A stretch of 64,000 nucleotides of DNA from Dactylellina haptotyla (lineage: Eukaryota; Ascomycota; Orbiliomycetes; Orbiliales; Orbiliaceae). The position numbers and the translations under genes are program-made. Each line of letters begins with the position of its first letter. The stretch's first letter is position 1. The notes below the pieces were generated by a model. The model was not told where the DNA came from, ran no database searches, and saw nothing but the letters and a program-made list of their open reading frames with translations. The stretch spans positions 4,154,001-4,218,000 of the forward strand of contig CM062379.1 of assembly GCA_031310005.1 (NCBI GenBank), read 5' to 3'. Positions 13,058 to 25,015 of this stretch are shown one piece after another.

Positions 13058-13091
13058 CTCTTCTTCTTCTTCTTCTTCTTCTTCTTCTTCC
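13058..13091. repeat. (TTC)n microsatellite inside a long pyrimidine tract
   Basis: About eleven TTC units lie within a CT-rich stretch (roughly 12890-13200). The complementary frame reads as a Glu run flanked by Lys/Arg-rich low complexity and is not treated as a gene. Confidence 0.85.
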
Positions 13092-13520
13092 GCTTCAGCC
13101 TTTCCTCTTCCCATCCCTCTCAATCTTACCTCCCATCTCATTCCCGCTCGCCTCCTTCGTCGTCGCTGCAGTCGCCATACCCTCTAAACGCAAGAAACGA
13201 CCAACGCCACTCTCTTCGCCAGCATTTTCCGACATATTCTTCTTTCCACCGCCATCCAGCTACAGCCTTTACTTTGTCATTAGCGTTGGACTCGGACTCA
13301 GAAAGCTCTCTCCACCTGTTCACGGGGTGTTTCCTCCAACAAAAAATAAAATAAAATATTAATAGCGAAGAAAGAAAAAACCTATTTTCCATACAACACC
13401 CTCAAAAAGGTAAATTCCCTGCATAGTTAACTGCCCCGTTCGACTGCTCGTACGTTCAAGCGAGCAACCGACACAATCCACAGATTTTATCTGGCCACTC
13501 GTCGCTTCTCGTCCTTCCCC

Positions 13521-13545
13521 AAAAAAAAAAAAAAAAAAAAAAAAA
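13521..13545. repeat. Poly-A tract (25 A)
   Basis: An uninterrupted run of 25 A. Its length is prone to sequencing error. It lies in the presumed leader/promoter of the Zn2Cys6 gene. Confidence 0.85.
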
Positions 13546-15090
13546 CTTGACTTGTTGCACCGTTCTCTCAAATTATCACGGGTTCGATCTCTTTTGTTTT
13601 ATATTAAATAAGTACTCGAGAAATACGGTAAATCTTTCAATAGCATTTCCCAGAGAGAAAAAAGAAGAAAAAAAACCACACACCCAAAAGAAAACCTACC
13701 ATCTCTGAAGCATCCCTTTCCCAACGCCTCCTCCTTCCCGAACCTTTGGTGAAATCGGAGAGCTCTCACTCACACCGTCACTCTCTTCTGGCGCGTTCCT
13801 TTTTTTTGTCCTTCTCCTCCCTTTACACCATCAACTTTCCATCCCCGCCACACTCGCCTGAGTAGTTGCATACTCCGCGTTTATCTCGATAGAGGGATAG
13901 AGGTCCTTTTCCCAAAGTCTGTAATTCCTTCAGCTTCATTCCCTTCTTTCATCTTTCCTTTGCCTTCCCTTCCCTTATTTCCTCCGGTGCTCTTGGGCTT
14001 TTGTACTCTTTCGTATCGACCTCGACGCAGTTTGATGGTGCTCTGTGAGTGTAGTTCTTCGAAAAGGCTTCAAATCTTCCTGATTTGCGTCCACTTTCTC
14101 TTCTTTGGCACCCCTCCCCAACTTCCTCCCGTCCTTCGTGTATCTATTTATATCGCTTGCACCAGCGCAGACGATTAACGACTGGCTAACAAGATTTGGC
14201 GATATCTTCGCCTACAGCTTCCCTCAGAAAATCAGTTTAACGTCACATCTTCAACCCTCTTTGGTTATTAACCAACTCCTTTTTCTCATCATCTTCCCCC
14301 CCAATTTATACATATCCGAGTCCACCCTTACTCTTATTACCGATACCCTCCAAGATAAGGGAGAAATTACGAAGAGAGTAGCCGAAGCCACCGAATATCT
14401 TTATCTTTCCTTTCGAAAATCTTTCGCGAAGCCCCGCTTCACAACTACCATTGATTTTACATTAAAGATCCCTGAAATTCACATTTCTTTTATAGAAGCT
14501 CAAGGAAAGCCTTCACAAAATACTAAAATCGGTAGACGCATAACCTTTCCGCCACTAGCACTGTTCAGCCGGCAACTCCTCGGGAATCATTAACCCTGGC
14601 CAAGAATCTCTTTAGTTTCCTGTTGAAACCCAGTTTTCGCGCGAGCCCTCCGTAACCGATCTGCTATTTATATTGTGGTGCTACATAGTATTCATACCTT
14701 AACGGGTGCAAGGATTTGATCCTGAATTTGCGCATCCCCCCCTACAACTAGCGACTACGTCACGAACTCGACATAGAGTTTCAATCATAGGCGGCGCCGA
14801 GCGCCTACGGCCTTGTTAGCAAGGGGTACAGGAACATAGGGAATCCTCGAGAGGACTAGGTATCGATATCTGCGGTATACAGCATGTATCCATCCAATTC
14901 TGGCAACCGGAATTCCTGGAACCACCAAGACGATCCCAGAATGCGAACCCAATGGCCGCCAAATGACGACCGTTTATCGCACCGGGGACGAGACGACCAA
15001 GTATGCCACAGTAACCCATTCCGGTCTTGAACGACCTGGTGCTAATAAACTGTATAGAATCTGCCCTCCCACCCGCTTGAAGAACGAAAC

Positions 15091-16397
15091 ATGCACCCAC
15101 CTGCAATGATGCCACCACATTCTGTGCAGCCGCCCGACCCAATGTATTCGCAACAACTACCGCCCCCCAGCGAAATGTGGCCACAGGTTACCAGAGAACC
15201 GATGATTCCAGTGCCTCCTCCGGCTCCAAGACAAAGGACTGCGATCGCATGTCGATACTGCAGACGCCGAAAAGTAAGTTATCATTCCTCAAGACCCCTT
15301 TGTTGGTTTTGGTTGAAGCACCTATTCGATTACACCTGAATCCACCTAATGATTGCGGGTCCTTTATTTCATCTTTTTCTTATGCACAGTAAAGACACAC
15401 GAGGGTAGCTTCTAATTTTTTTTAAAAACTTTTTTAAAACTTTTTTTATGGACAGATACGCTGCTCTGGCTTCGATTCTTCTCCCGATGGACGCTGTGGG
15501 AATTGTTTACGCTTCAATCAGGAATGTGTCTTTACCCCAGTATCGTCGCAAGCACAAGCATTTGTGCCTGCGCATACCCAATATCCCCATCTCAAGCAAG
15601 GTTTTATTCCACCAAGGGGCGGGCCAGCACGCCCTACAGGACAGCTTTACGGGTCCTATGGGCAGCCGCTTCCCCTTCATGCCGCCCTTCCACAGCCCGG
15701 TCACCAGGGCGATTATCCCCACCATAGCTACGGACGGCCACCAAGTCCCAACCATGCGAGCCAATATAACCGACCCTACGAAGACCAAGCATATGATCGC
15801 CGCCGTGGGGAAGATCGTCCTCCTTCACTACCGCCGCTAGCACCTAATAACTACCCTCCACACAATGCGCTACAGAGGAGAGGCTCAGCAGGCGACTACC
15901 CATCTTATTGGCAAGGTACTAATAATGCGAATCAACCTTCTTCGCCACCAGCAACCCTTCCTCCACCCCGCCAGTACTCCCCTACTCGAAACAGTAATTA
16001 CGGAAACGGCAGCTATCCTCTAAGCACACTGTCCGGCCAGTCGCATCGACCTTATTCTACGGCGGACTATGATCGATCGTATCAATCAAACGGGCAGAGC
16101 CCGTCAGAGGCTTCAACAACGACAGGGCAACCGCCACAGCGACGTTTATCTGACCCACGAGGAAGTGAGTCCCGAAAAGAACAGAACTATCCTTCAGAAG
16201 GAGGTTCTTTCCATTACAGCACTCCTATTGCGAGATCGGCACCTGGGCCGCTTCAATCGCCTCCCCGTTCTTCTTCTGCGGGACCGCAGGCTAATTCACA
16301 CCCTGCAATGCAACTCTCTAACCTTATCGATCCCAATCCCCCCCATCGATCAGATGTGGATGCCCGGATGCTCAAATCTTTGAACTTTAAAACATGA
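15091..16397 (+). CDS. Zn(II)2Cys6 transcription factor
   Basis: Two exons (15091-15273 and 15456-16397, phase 0) encode 374 residues. The binuclear zinc cluster is complete and close to the N-terminus: Cys54, Cys57, Cys64, Cys75, Cys78 and Cys85 in ACRYCRRRK|IRCSGFD, GRCGNC and FNQEC. The intron interrupts the cluster between Lys61 and Ile62. The rest is a Pro/Ser/Tyr/Gln-rich disordered region (GQPLPLHAALPQPGHQGDY, PSLPPLAPNNYPP, SPPATLPPPRQYSP) that ends in ARMLKSLNFKT. There is no fungal-specific middle homology domain, so this is a short regulator of the type that binds DNA without a large effector module. It is preceded by a long pyrimidine-rich, gene-free region, suggesting complex control and a long leader. 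The target genes cannot be inferred. Confidence 0.9.
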
Positions 16398-19059
16398 GAA
16401 CTCCTTCCGAGTGTCCAAATCTCGCATATACCGAACCTTCCTCTTTTTACCTTCTTTATCTATACTTATACATCCTCTGCCACAGTGCAGCATCATAGTT
16501 AAGGCTGCTTCTAGAGGCTCCATCGCAATTGATGTTATACAAATCTCTTTTTCTTTCTTTTCCTCTACATAGCGATATCACAAGGGCGGAACATTTGCTT
16601 TTCCTTTCTCTTGTTTTTCCGGGTCGCCTTTCGCTCAATGCACCTTTTTTTTTTCTTTCTTCTTGCTTCATTGCGCCCCGCGACGATACTCATAATTCCA
16701 TCATTCCTCTCGTCAGTACAAGACAACCGAAACCTAATTCTCAGCTCTTTTTGCATCTGCTGTTCCCGTGAGGTATTTGATTTTCAACTACCATACATAG
16801 AACAATCATCTCAGGCAGATTACACAACCCAACAGCAGCGCAGGACCATATGGCGCTGGCTGTGCTACTTGTCTCACCAACATTCTCATTATCTATTGTT
16901 TTTATTTATTTTTTATATATATCACGATCGTCATGTTCATGGTGCGGAAAATATTGGATTTCAGTAATATTTTCTTTTCTTTTCATATTTTCCCCTATTT
17001 ATTTCCCTTTCCCCCTTTCCCTTTTCGTCCATTTTTAATACATACCACTTTTGCCCTTTTAGCTTGAATACACCCTATAATGAAATATATATATCTATAT
17101 ATATTTCTAGTTACTCATGTACAGCCTGTCCTCATCCTTCTGGTCTCCTGGCAGTGTCAGAACCGACTCAGGTCTAACGCCTTTGGCATTTTGACAGGCA
17201 CCAATGCCGCTCGATCCAGAGCTCTCTCTAAGGAGTGAACCTCGATGGAGACTCGCCTTGATTCATCAGACTCCGTTGGCACACGATAACTGACAAAGAG
17301 CCCAGTGATGAACCTCAGTCTTTGTCTAGTATATCATATAGGTGGGTAGTAGGAATTGTGGCAAGAACCTGTTGGGCGCGTCTCTGTCCATGCGCAAGTT
17401 TGCGTGCTTGATTGGTGCTCTGCAGTGCTATGTGTCAGATATCATGTAGGTGCGTATCCTCCTGTAGTTCAGGTCGCTCAATCTAACTCGTTTTATCATT
17501 CCGAACAAATCATTCAGTCATTTGACGTGGTTTTATGCCTAGTATGCGGGGTTTTTCGTTCCCCCTGAGTATTAACGTAGCTGTCAGTTCTCCTAATACA
17601 TTCACATGTGGCATCATTCCCATTATTCGACCCGCAGAATTCGGGCCTTCAGCGCAATACCTTAATACCGCACAAACATCACGCTCACATGGCGTATCTC
17701 ACCTAATTTTACATAACAAAAATTACCTTAGAAGAAACAGAGGGTCTGCCCTTCAGATGAATATTAAATTCTTCGACAAAAGTGTCTGCAAGCAGTGCAA
17801 CAAAAGCAAAACGTGGAGAGCGATTCGGGCTTGGGGACAAGTATAGTGAAAAAGTCACAATATTCAACATCATGTCTGTGCGCTACATCTTGTAATGAGC
17901 TACTTATAATGGCCCCCCAAGCCTACGTCTCTTTCATGTCTCGCAATATTCTAATCCACGATCTATTATGGTTTGTTTGCAGCATGTATGGGATTTACAC
18001 GAAGGGCTACACGTTCATTCCTTGCTTTCTATGGCGATTGAGCCAGCCCAATTCAATACATATAAAGCTAACACTTTGTTTTAAAAAGCAAATGGTAAAT
18101 CGTAACAGTGGATTCGAAAGAGGCTGCTCATCGAATCTTATATCGGTTTCCTATTTCCGTTTTCAATACGAAATTCAGTTGCCATGTCTTTCACCTCTCC
18201 CAACCCTCAAGGACTCAACGGGCTGACAGATGTTCAAGAAGCTCAGCAGTTACTTGGCTCAATCTTTGTGGTGAACCACATTCTCGATGGACTTCTGCAA
18301 CAGTATAACCATTGAGATCTGCTAAACGCACTTTGCATACCAATGGCTGTCTGGACTTTGCTGAACGGCCTATTAGCAACCACTAATCAATATTGAGAAG
18401 GAGAAACTTACGCGAACTTTTCGTAGTTTCACTCCAAACAATCTTCCTTCTTGTCATTCTAACGCGGCCCGCCCCATAGGACTGCCATGAATGAAACATG
18501 AGGATAATATCTCGTCTCACATTCGTTACGAGCCTATGGATTACCAACGATTTCCCTCTAAATGACATTTTGATCGCAAGCAAAGGGACTGTACAACTCT
18601 CGTTGATCATCGCGGATGTATGTAAATTTACTGGATTCCAACGCCCTTGCTTCTTCTGTTGGACACATAACCCGCCTGTGAGTTGAGATACTTTTATCTA
18701 TCAGTAGGTAGGGCCATAAATAATAATCTAAAGACGGAAGATTGGAACCAAAAGAAAAAATTAAACTAAACTAAACTTACTCGGCTTCTCCCGGATATGA
18801 GTTGGGATCTTAGTTGGTTTGTGAAGTCCATAGCGAGTCTTTAATATTCTTGCCAATAGAATAACATTGCAGCCCAGATTTTTAATAGGATACCAGTTGG
18901 GAAACCTCCCTTTATACACTGACGTATACTTTAGTTGTTTTTGTTGACCAACCAGTGGCGTGTAAGTCCTTTGCGTCGAAAATGTTAATTTCTGCGTCGG
19001 GAAGATCTGATGTTTGTCCTAGAACTATTAGATGACTACCCGAACGGAATATCAATTGT
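16398..19059. other. 2.7-kb intergenic region, no gene recognised
   Basis: This lies between the 3' end of the Zn2Cys6 gene (+) and the 3' end of the kinase gene (-), so it contains two 3' UTRs. The first 700 bp are T/C-rich. Frames such as 17795-18226 (+) and 18383-18610 (-) have no recognisable motifs and are interspersed with stops. I see no tRNA-like structure. A short AT dinucleotide run occurs near 17085-17105. Confidence 0.55.
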
Positions 19060-21004
19060 TCATGAGTATATACATTCCAGGGATATACATACAGTAGAAC
19101 ACAATTTGCTTCTCCTAGTGTATGTCCACGCTCGAGTCTCCAGCTTCGAAGTTTCATATGCCTCTACCTCGCGCTTTTGACTTGTGAAAACAACCAAATG
19201 CCACTTTCGTGGTCTGCAAACCTTTCGCAAATGTGATCTGTGATTCTTTGTAGGCGTCCCAGACTTATTTTTAATCCCCCTTGGGGTGGTTTTCATAGTG
19301 GCCTGTTTTATTTGAGTATATTGATCACCTACCTCATTTGGTGTAGACCGATGAGGAGTAGGTGCGTCTTGAGTATCAGTATCCCGCTGTGTTTTCTTCG
19401 TTTTGATTTCTAGCTGCGGGCTATCTGAATGTGAATGAAGGCTAAAAAAGCACCCCTTAGGTATTTCAATGGATTGGGTAAATTTCGGGGACACAGGCCG
19501 ATCAGGCTTGATTTCGACGGTCTGGTTTTGTAATTTGTTCTTCGTGTTCAGTAGACCCCCGCAATTTACATACTGTTTTGAAAACCTGCGTTTTCTAACA
19601 ATGGGATATAATAAACGATTTTTCGCCTCACCAAGCGTCTTGGTTGTACCCGTACTCTTTCCGACATTCTTAATGTTTAAGTCTAGTATAGGTTCGTTCG
19701 ATTTAATGTTCTGATCTCGTCTATTTCCCGTCACGAGCGACAAGTAAAGTTTCCGTTCCTGAGAGAATCTTCGAATATTAGCATAGCCAAACCTCGCCCA
19801 TCGAAATTCTGAAACTTACTTGTCTGTAGTAACTGCTCTTGCTAGTGATTCTTCGTCTCGATTCATCCAGAGCATTTTAAGTTTCGATATCACGCCCATG
19901 TCAGCGTTTTGTATTACATCTTGGTCAATTGTCAAGCAATCTGTCCCAAGCCAGGTTTTTTCCTTCGCTGAGGATACCTGGGGTAATTTGATGTTACTTT
20001 TTGTCAAAAAAGGATGTGCTTTAATGTGGTCTAGCGTTATCCTTTCCCCGGGATTCACTTTCAACATACAAGCGATCAAATTCGATGCCTCTAATGATAG
20101 AGACGCTGGTATTTGGTATTCGGCATGGATTACCCGATTTAAAACTACCACCGTATCTGGATCATCAAATGGGAGGAGATTTGTAAGCATGCCATAAAGA
20201 ATAATACCAGAAGACCAAATATCCGCGTGTGACCCATTATACGACAAACCTTGGATCACTTCCGGAGCAGCATAATTTGGGGAACCACATGCACTAGTAA
20301 ACTGAGTACCGCGCGGCTGAAGAGCAGCCATGCCAAAATCTGCTATTTTGAGATTTCCACGATGGTCGATGATAAGATTCTCGTGCTTCAAATCACGATG
20401 GTAGATCGAAAGGTCATGTAAGTATGAGATACCAGCAATCAACTGCCCAAAAAGGTGGCTGGCCTCTGATTCAGATAAGAAAATTTTCTTCGCCATATAT
20501 TGGAGTAGGTCTCCCCCAGAAACATACTCGAGGATGAGATATCTATATCAACCCCAGTCTTTTAGTTCCGCAATCTGAGTTCTCAATGCATCGGTGGCCA
20601 ATTTCTTACATTTCATCTCGGCTGCCCCAAACCTCGTACAGCTGTGTTGTATTCGGATGCGATACGATGCTCATGATGACAATCTCTCTTTCTATTGCGT
20701 GTTTTATACTGTAACCAGCATCCTGGATACTACTCGTGGTGTCTTTGCTTTGGTCCTTTCTTATCATTTTTATTGCGGCGAAGTTGCCTGTTTTGCGATG
20801 CCTTGCCAAGTAAACATAGCCAGATGCTCCCCTCCCAAGCATTCTCCCCATTCTCCATGGGCCAACTCAGCAAGGTGTTAGACAAGAGTATGGAAATTTT
20901 GAGGCTTGATTTTACGTACTGGCTGTCTCTCCATCCCTGATATACCGGGTCTCGTTGCTATCCATCCGAAATTCCGTAGTACGTCGAAAGGACACGTTTT
21001 CCAT
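19060..21004 (-). CDS. CAMK-family serine/threonine kinase (NIM1/Gin4/AMPK-like)
   Basis: Four exons: 21004-20920, 20865-20610, 20542-19820 and 19768-19060, giving 590 residues in continuous phase. The kinase domain starts with the family-typical IGPWRMGRMLGRGASG (glycine loop) and the ATP Lys61 (AAIKMIRK). It continues with LILEYVSGGDLLQYM, the catalytic loop HRDLKHEN (Asp164), DFG (Asp182), the activation segment CGSPNYAAPE, ADIWSSGIILYGML and GERITLDHIKAHPF, ending near residue 290. All catalytic residues are present, so activity is expected. The remaining ~300 residues are basic and Ser/Thr-rich with no visible KA1 or other domain; this makes it shorter than Gin4/Hsl1 kinases. A possible alternative splice at a GTATGT near 19100 could alter the last residues. 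Budding or cell-cycle roles known for NIM1 relatives are only an inference here. Confidence 0.88.
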
Positions 21005-21915
21005 GCTGACGTTTGGCTGAGCGAATTTATGAGAAGGTTTGTAGATACCACTTTTTGAACAGGATAGCTAGTGGTTTGGCAGGTGGATCATCGCGACTGG
21101 TTGCTTATAGTCGAATAAATATATTGATTAGCATAAGTGATGTAATGTGTTGAGCTATATGAGTGCATTTATATAATATTTAAGCGCAGTGCCGATAGAA
21201 AGAATAGCCAGAACGATTAAATGACTGATTCTGTTGAAGGAAAAGCAAATTGGGTCGAATACGCTATATCTAGTAACCGATAGTGAATACGTAGTATATA
21301 ATTGTGGATTGAAGGCTTGGCGAGACTATCTTCAATAACGGACAAGGATGGCCCTTGTCGTAGCTTGTTTGTAGTTCTAATGATGAAATCCAACACATTA
21401 ACACAGGTACTCATTTGAGAGTTCACTTAAGTAGAGGTCAGTCATGTTAACCTTTATTGCCTGAGAAAATTTTCGTAGAGGCTCTAATTTGAATTGCAAG
21501 TGTTCGATATCAAGACGAATTATACATATACATATTTTGTAACCTACAAATACATACATTTGTTTACATTATTGAAAATCATTCATAAACATTAATTTTC
21601 GCTAACCCAATTAGCAAAGTCCAGCTACTCCAAAAAAAACTCCATCCCTGCGCCGATACAACCGAAAAATACAAATAAAACGGGCTATGTACGTTGAGAA
21701 TCGAAATCCTGAGACGGAGATAGGGTGAAATATAAGAGGGAAAATATAAAAATAAAATGTACTGCTTCCCGTACTCCATCTTAGCTTGTTGGATATGTAA
21801 TGGGCAAGATGTCAAGAATCGTTGCCTGAGGCGAACAGATTGGGATAACAAAAAGCATGTGCTGTGTATATATATATATTCTAAATACCCCCCCAAAAGT
21901 CGATGGTAATATGTT
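21005..21915. other. Intergenic region between the kinase promoter and a C2H2 gene 3' end
   Basis: About 0.9 kb. Both neighbours are on the - strand, so this holds the kinase promoter and the 3' UTR of the C2H2 gene. It is A/T-rich, with a short TA dinucleotide run near 21865-21880. No conserved frame was seen. Confidence 0.5.
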
Positions 21916-23232
21916 CTAACTTGAGGCATTGGTTGACTTAGAACTAGAAGCAGCGTTGCCACAACCTTTGACTAATACATGTCGCTATAAAAAGCAAAAT
22001 ATTAGTATCAAGTGAAAAGTCAAATTTGGGAAAGGTGCTCTTACCTTTAACGCGTCTTTTCGACTGAAGCTTTTATCACAATTAGGGCACGGGAAGGGTT
22101 TTACAGCCAGGTGTATCCTTTTATGTCTTTTTAAGTCGTGGTTGCGATTAAAGCTTTGGGGACACTGATCACATCGAAAAGGCCGTTCTTGATGGGGAAC
22201 TGCAGGATGCTGCGAGGGGTGCATATGAGGATGCTGGAGGCCTGACCCTGTCAGATGAGGCGCCAGTCCATTCATTATAGATGCGCCATGTTGCGCATAC
22301 ACACCAGCAGGTATTCCCGCAGAAAGATATCTTGGATGAGTAGGTTGATAACCACTATGTGCTAGCGGGCTTGACGCATGGAGTGGGTGTAAGTGCGATA
22401 ATGAACTAGAGACCGGAGGCCGAGTGACAGAAGGTGACGCTGGACCAACCGGGATTTGATTCCCATGGTAAGAGTATGGTGGGCTATGCTGCGTATAATA
22501 ACCTGATGAGGGCGTAGGGGGTGGGAGTGACGATGGAGGCGATGAGTAAGCATCGTGTGGAGAACCCAGGGTATTCGTCGGAACAGGGGTCATTGGGGAT
22601 TGAGTATGATAATGATACCCGGGTGAGTATGAGTGGCCATGGGGTGTTGGAACTGTAAGGGACGAACTGTAGGATGTACCATCGAAATTTGGTTGAGGGC
22701 CGGTCGATGATTGAATTGCTTCTTGATGGTGAGGGCTCAGCGGTTGGTTTCTTCCGGGGGCGCTAACAGGAGAAACGATACCACGGGTGGCATATCCTGG
22801 TGACTGAGCAGTTGAATAGGCTGTTTGAGATGGTGCAGTCGAAGCATAGGGAAAATTCGCTGGAGTCGCTGTAGTATGCGGGGGATTGGCATTCGCCCAA
22901 AAGCTCTGTCCAACCGCATTGCTACTATCAACAGATCCCATGTGATCGCTTCCAGAAGGGGGGGTCAACAAGCTCGGTGCGGGACTATGGAGTCCATATC
23001 CAAATGAGCGTTGGTTCGGAGAGGGGAATGTGAAGGCAGGTAGCGATACATTTTGTCTTCTGGATGCTAATATTGAACTTGCTGCATTATGATTTGCAGT
23101 GTCGCTGCCTGGTTTAGGTAGCTCCGCATCATTCGCGGGTGGCGAAGGGAGCGTATGAAGTGTCGATATCGAGTTTATAAGGGGTGGCGACGTATACGAC
23201 GATGCTGCCGCCAACGGTAACGTCGATGCCAT
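21916..23232 (-). CDS. C2H2/C2HC zinc-finger transcription factor
   Basis: Two exons (23232-22045 and 21984-21916, phase 0) encode 418 residues. Residues 1-345 are a long Ser/Pro/Tyr/His-rich disordered region (for example SPPLINSISTLHTLPSPP, STAPSQTAYSTAQSPGY, LSHLHPLHASSPLAH), probably the activation segment. Two tandem fingers follow. Finger 1 is classic C2H2 (RPFRCDQCPQSFNRNHDLKR, then HKRIH). Finger 2 is PFPCPNCDKSFSRKDALK|R-HVLVKGC; here the last ligand is Cys, so it is a C2HC finger. The intron falls inside finger 2, directly before RHVLVKGCG. The two-finger module near the C-terminus followed by a short Ser-rich tail is a known fungal arrangement, but I cannot name the orthologue. In-frame sequence upstream of the ATG has no other Met, which supports this start. 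Confidence 0.88.
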
Positions 23233-24984
23233 TTCTGTAGTAGTAGTGGTGGTGGTGGCCGGAGAGTGCGCAGTTTGACAAGCCCAGTAGGACGATGCTG
23301 AGGAATTTGAAGAGAAATCCGGCGAGTGCGAGATTTTGTCGGAGCTACTAGGGGCTGGACTTGGATAGTAAGAGACCGGTGACGCCGGGACGAGTTGCGG
23401 AAGGATAGGAGTCTGGCGAGTGAAAGTGGGATATGTTATAGTCGCCGTTTTGAAAGATTTTATTGGGATTTAAAGTCCCAATGGCTTATTCTTTTGGGTG
23501 AGGGTACGTCAATAGGAGGGTTTCTTATCGTTGGTTTGATTTACGTATCAAATCCTCAGATTTATTATGTCAAGTCGAGGAGGCGAGACGGGATGTATTT
23601 TTATATATATTTTTTTTCTTTCTCCCTATTGATTAATACGGAAAAAAGGGTTTTAGCTATATGACGCTTGTGTCTTTGATATGCAAGACTGTGGTGCTAA
23701 TGCTATTGTTCTTGGCTTAGAGAGGAGGACTGAGAGGGGGAATAAAGATGGAAAAGAAACCACAATGGTGATAGGAGGAGCAAAGGCGGGAATTATGGTG
23801 ATGGTAAAAAGATGATGAACAGAACTATGATTTGGAGAGGTCGTTAGGACGGAACGATGATCATCACTTCTTTGGGGCGGCGTGGGAGCAAGGCGATGAT
23901 ATATATACTCCCGCCAGAGTGGGTACAAAGATTGGAGATGGTAGAGGTACTATTGAGGAATCGTCCTTAGTGCGGTAATCTAAACTGTTGACTAAAAAAG
24001 ACCAAGGGCAATAGCGAGGGAAGGAAAGGGCGGAAGAAGGGTGGGCATGCTACAAGGTACAGGTACATGCCGGCATATGCCTCTTGGACGCTCGCTATCT
24101 GTTCTTGTCTCGTTTCTGGACCCGGACAGACCTGAGGAAAGCCTACCAGCCCAAGTACAGGTACAGGACGTCCTCTGCTCTGGACATGGACTCCGAACGT
24201 GGAACATGGGCATGTTTCCCGAGATTTGGGTCCTGTCGGGAAGCCATCACAACCCTTGTCGGCTAACTTCTGCAGTGCCTGATCAGGAGGGGTAGACAAT
24301 TTGAGAGGCAGAGGAGGCAGAAGAAAGAAGAAAAAATGAAGAAGAAAAGAGAGAGCGAGAGACGAGGCTCGACCTGACAAACAGCCGGAGAAAAAGAACG
24401 AAGAAACCAGCCTGCAGTGGGGCAAAAAAGAAAAGAAGAAAGCAAAGCGACAAAAAGATTGGAACGAGGCCCGTTTTGTCAAAGTGTGTGCAGACCCAAA
24501 AGACTGGTGCACCACCAGGAATCAAATGATACCCATCCATGCACGCATGTACACAATGCATTAGCGCGACAACAGGAGCTGATAGAAAAAAATGAAATAA
24601 AAATGAAATAAAAATTTTTAAATGGAGTAAAATAACAATCCTCCTTTCCTTCTTCCACCCATATTTTTTCTTCTTTTTCTCCCTCTCTTTCCATGCGCCC
24701 TTTGTTTTCTTTTTCAGTTCGGCGTTTTGAACCTGATGCGGGTTTCTACATTGCTAAGCGAGAATAGGTTTAGAGAAACGATCACTTCAACGTATTTTCC
24801 TGAGGCCTAGCTAGTCCGCACGCTTATTTATCCACGTTCTGGTACATATTGACACAGAATTGTCAAAAGCTATCTAGTTCTCGTATCTCCTGATACTTAA
24901 AACTGAATTTTGAGCACGAAAACATAAAGCACCCCGGAATTTTTTGTATATATATTTTTAAAAAAAAAATTTAAAAAATAAAAA

Positions 24985-25015
24985 AGAAGAAGAAGAAGAA
25001 GAAGAAGAAGAAGAA
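24985..25015. repeat. (GAA)n microsatellite next to an A-rich tract
   Basis: About ten GAA units follow an A/T-rich run (24950-24984). Overlapping frames read as Lys/Glu or Leu/Phe repeats and are not genes. Confidence 0.85.

Larger units (their letters stand above)
9704..15090. other. 5.4-kb gene-poor region upstream of a Zn2Cys6 regulator
   Basis: No conserved coding frame was found on either strand. Open frames of up to 162 codons (for example 14105-14593 + and 10390-10758 -) look like low-complexity or shadow frames without recognisable domains. The segment holds many short tracts: a poly-A/GGA tract near 11597-11645, GAT/GGT repeats at 12457-12535, CCCTTT repeats at 12655-12680, TTC repeats near 13058-13091 and a 25-base A run at 13521-13545. 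From about 12.6 kb onward it is strongly pyrimidine-rich on the + strand. That is typical of promoters and long 5' leaders of fungal regulator genes. It most likely contains the control region and 5' UTR of the regulator that starts at 15091. Confidence 0.6.

Noticed and set aside
12758-13187. Opposed frames encoding Glu/Lys-rich and Ser/Phe-rich proteins
   Set aside because: Both are translations of the TTC/CT microsatellite region and have no independent support.
14105-14593. 162-codon open frame on + before the Zn2Cys6 gene
   Set aside because: No recognisable motif, Phe/Leu/Pro-rich composition dictated by the CT tract, and position in the presumed leader; treated as non-coding.
18912-19157. 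Alternative C-terminal exon of the kinase in another frame
   Set aside because: No donor/acceptor pair brings this frame into phase with exon 4 of the kinase.
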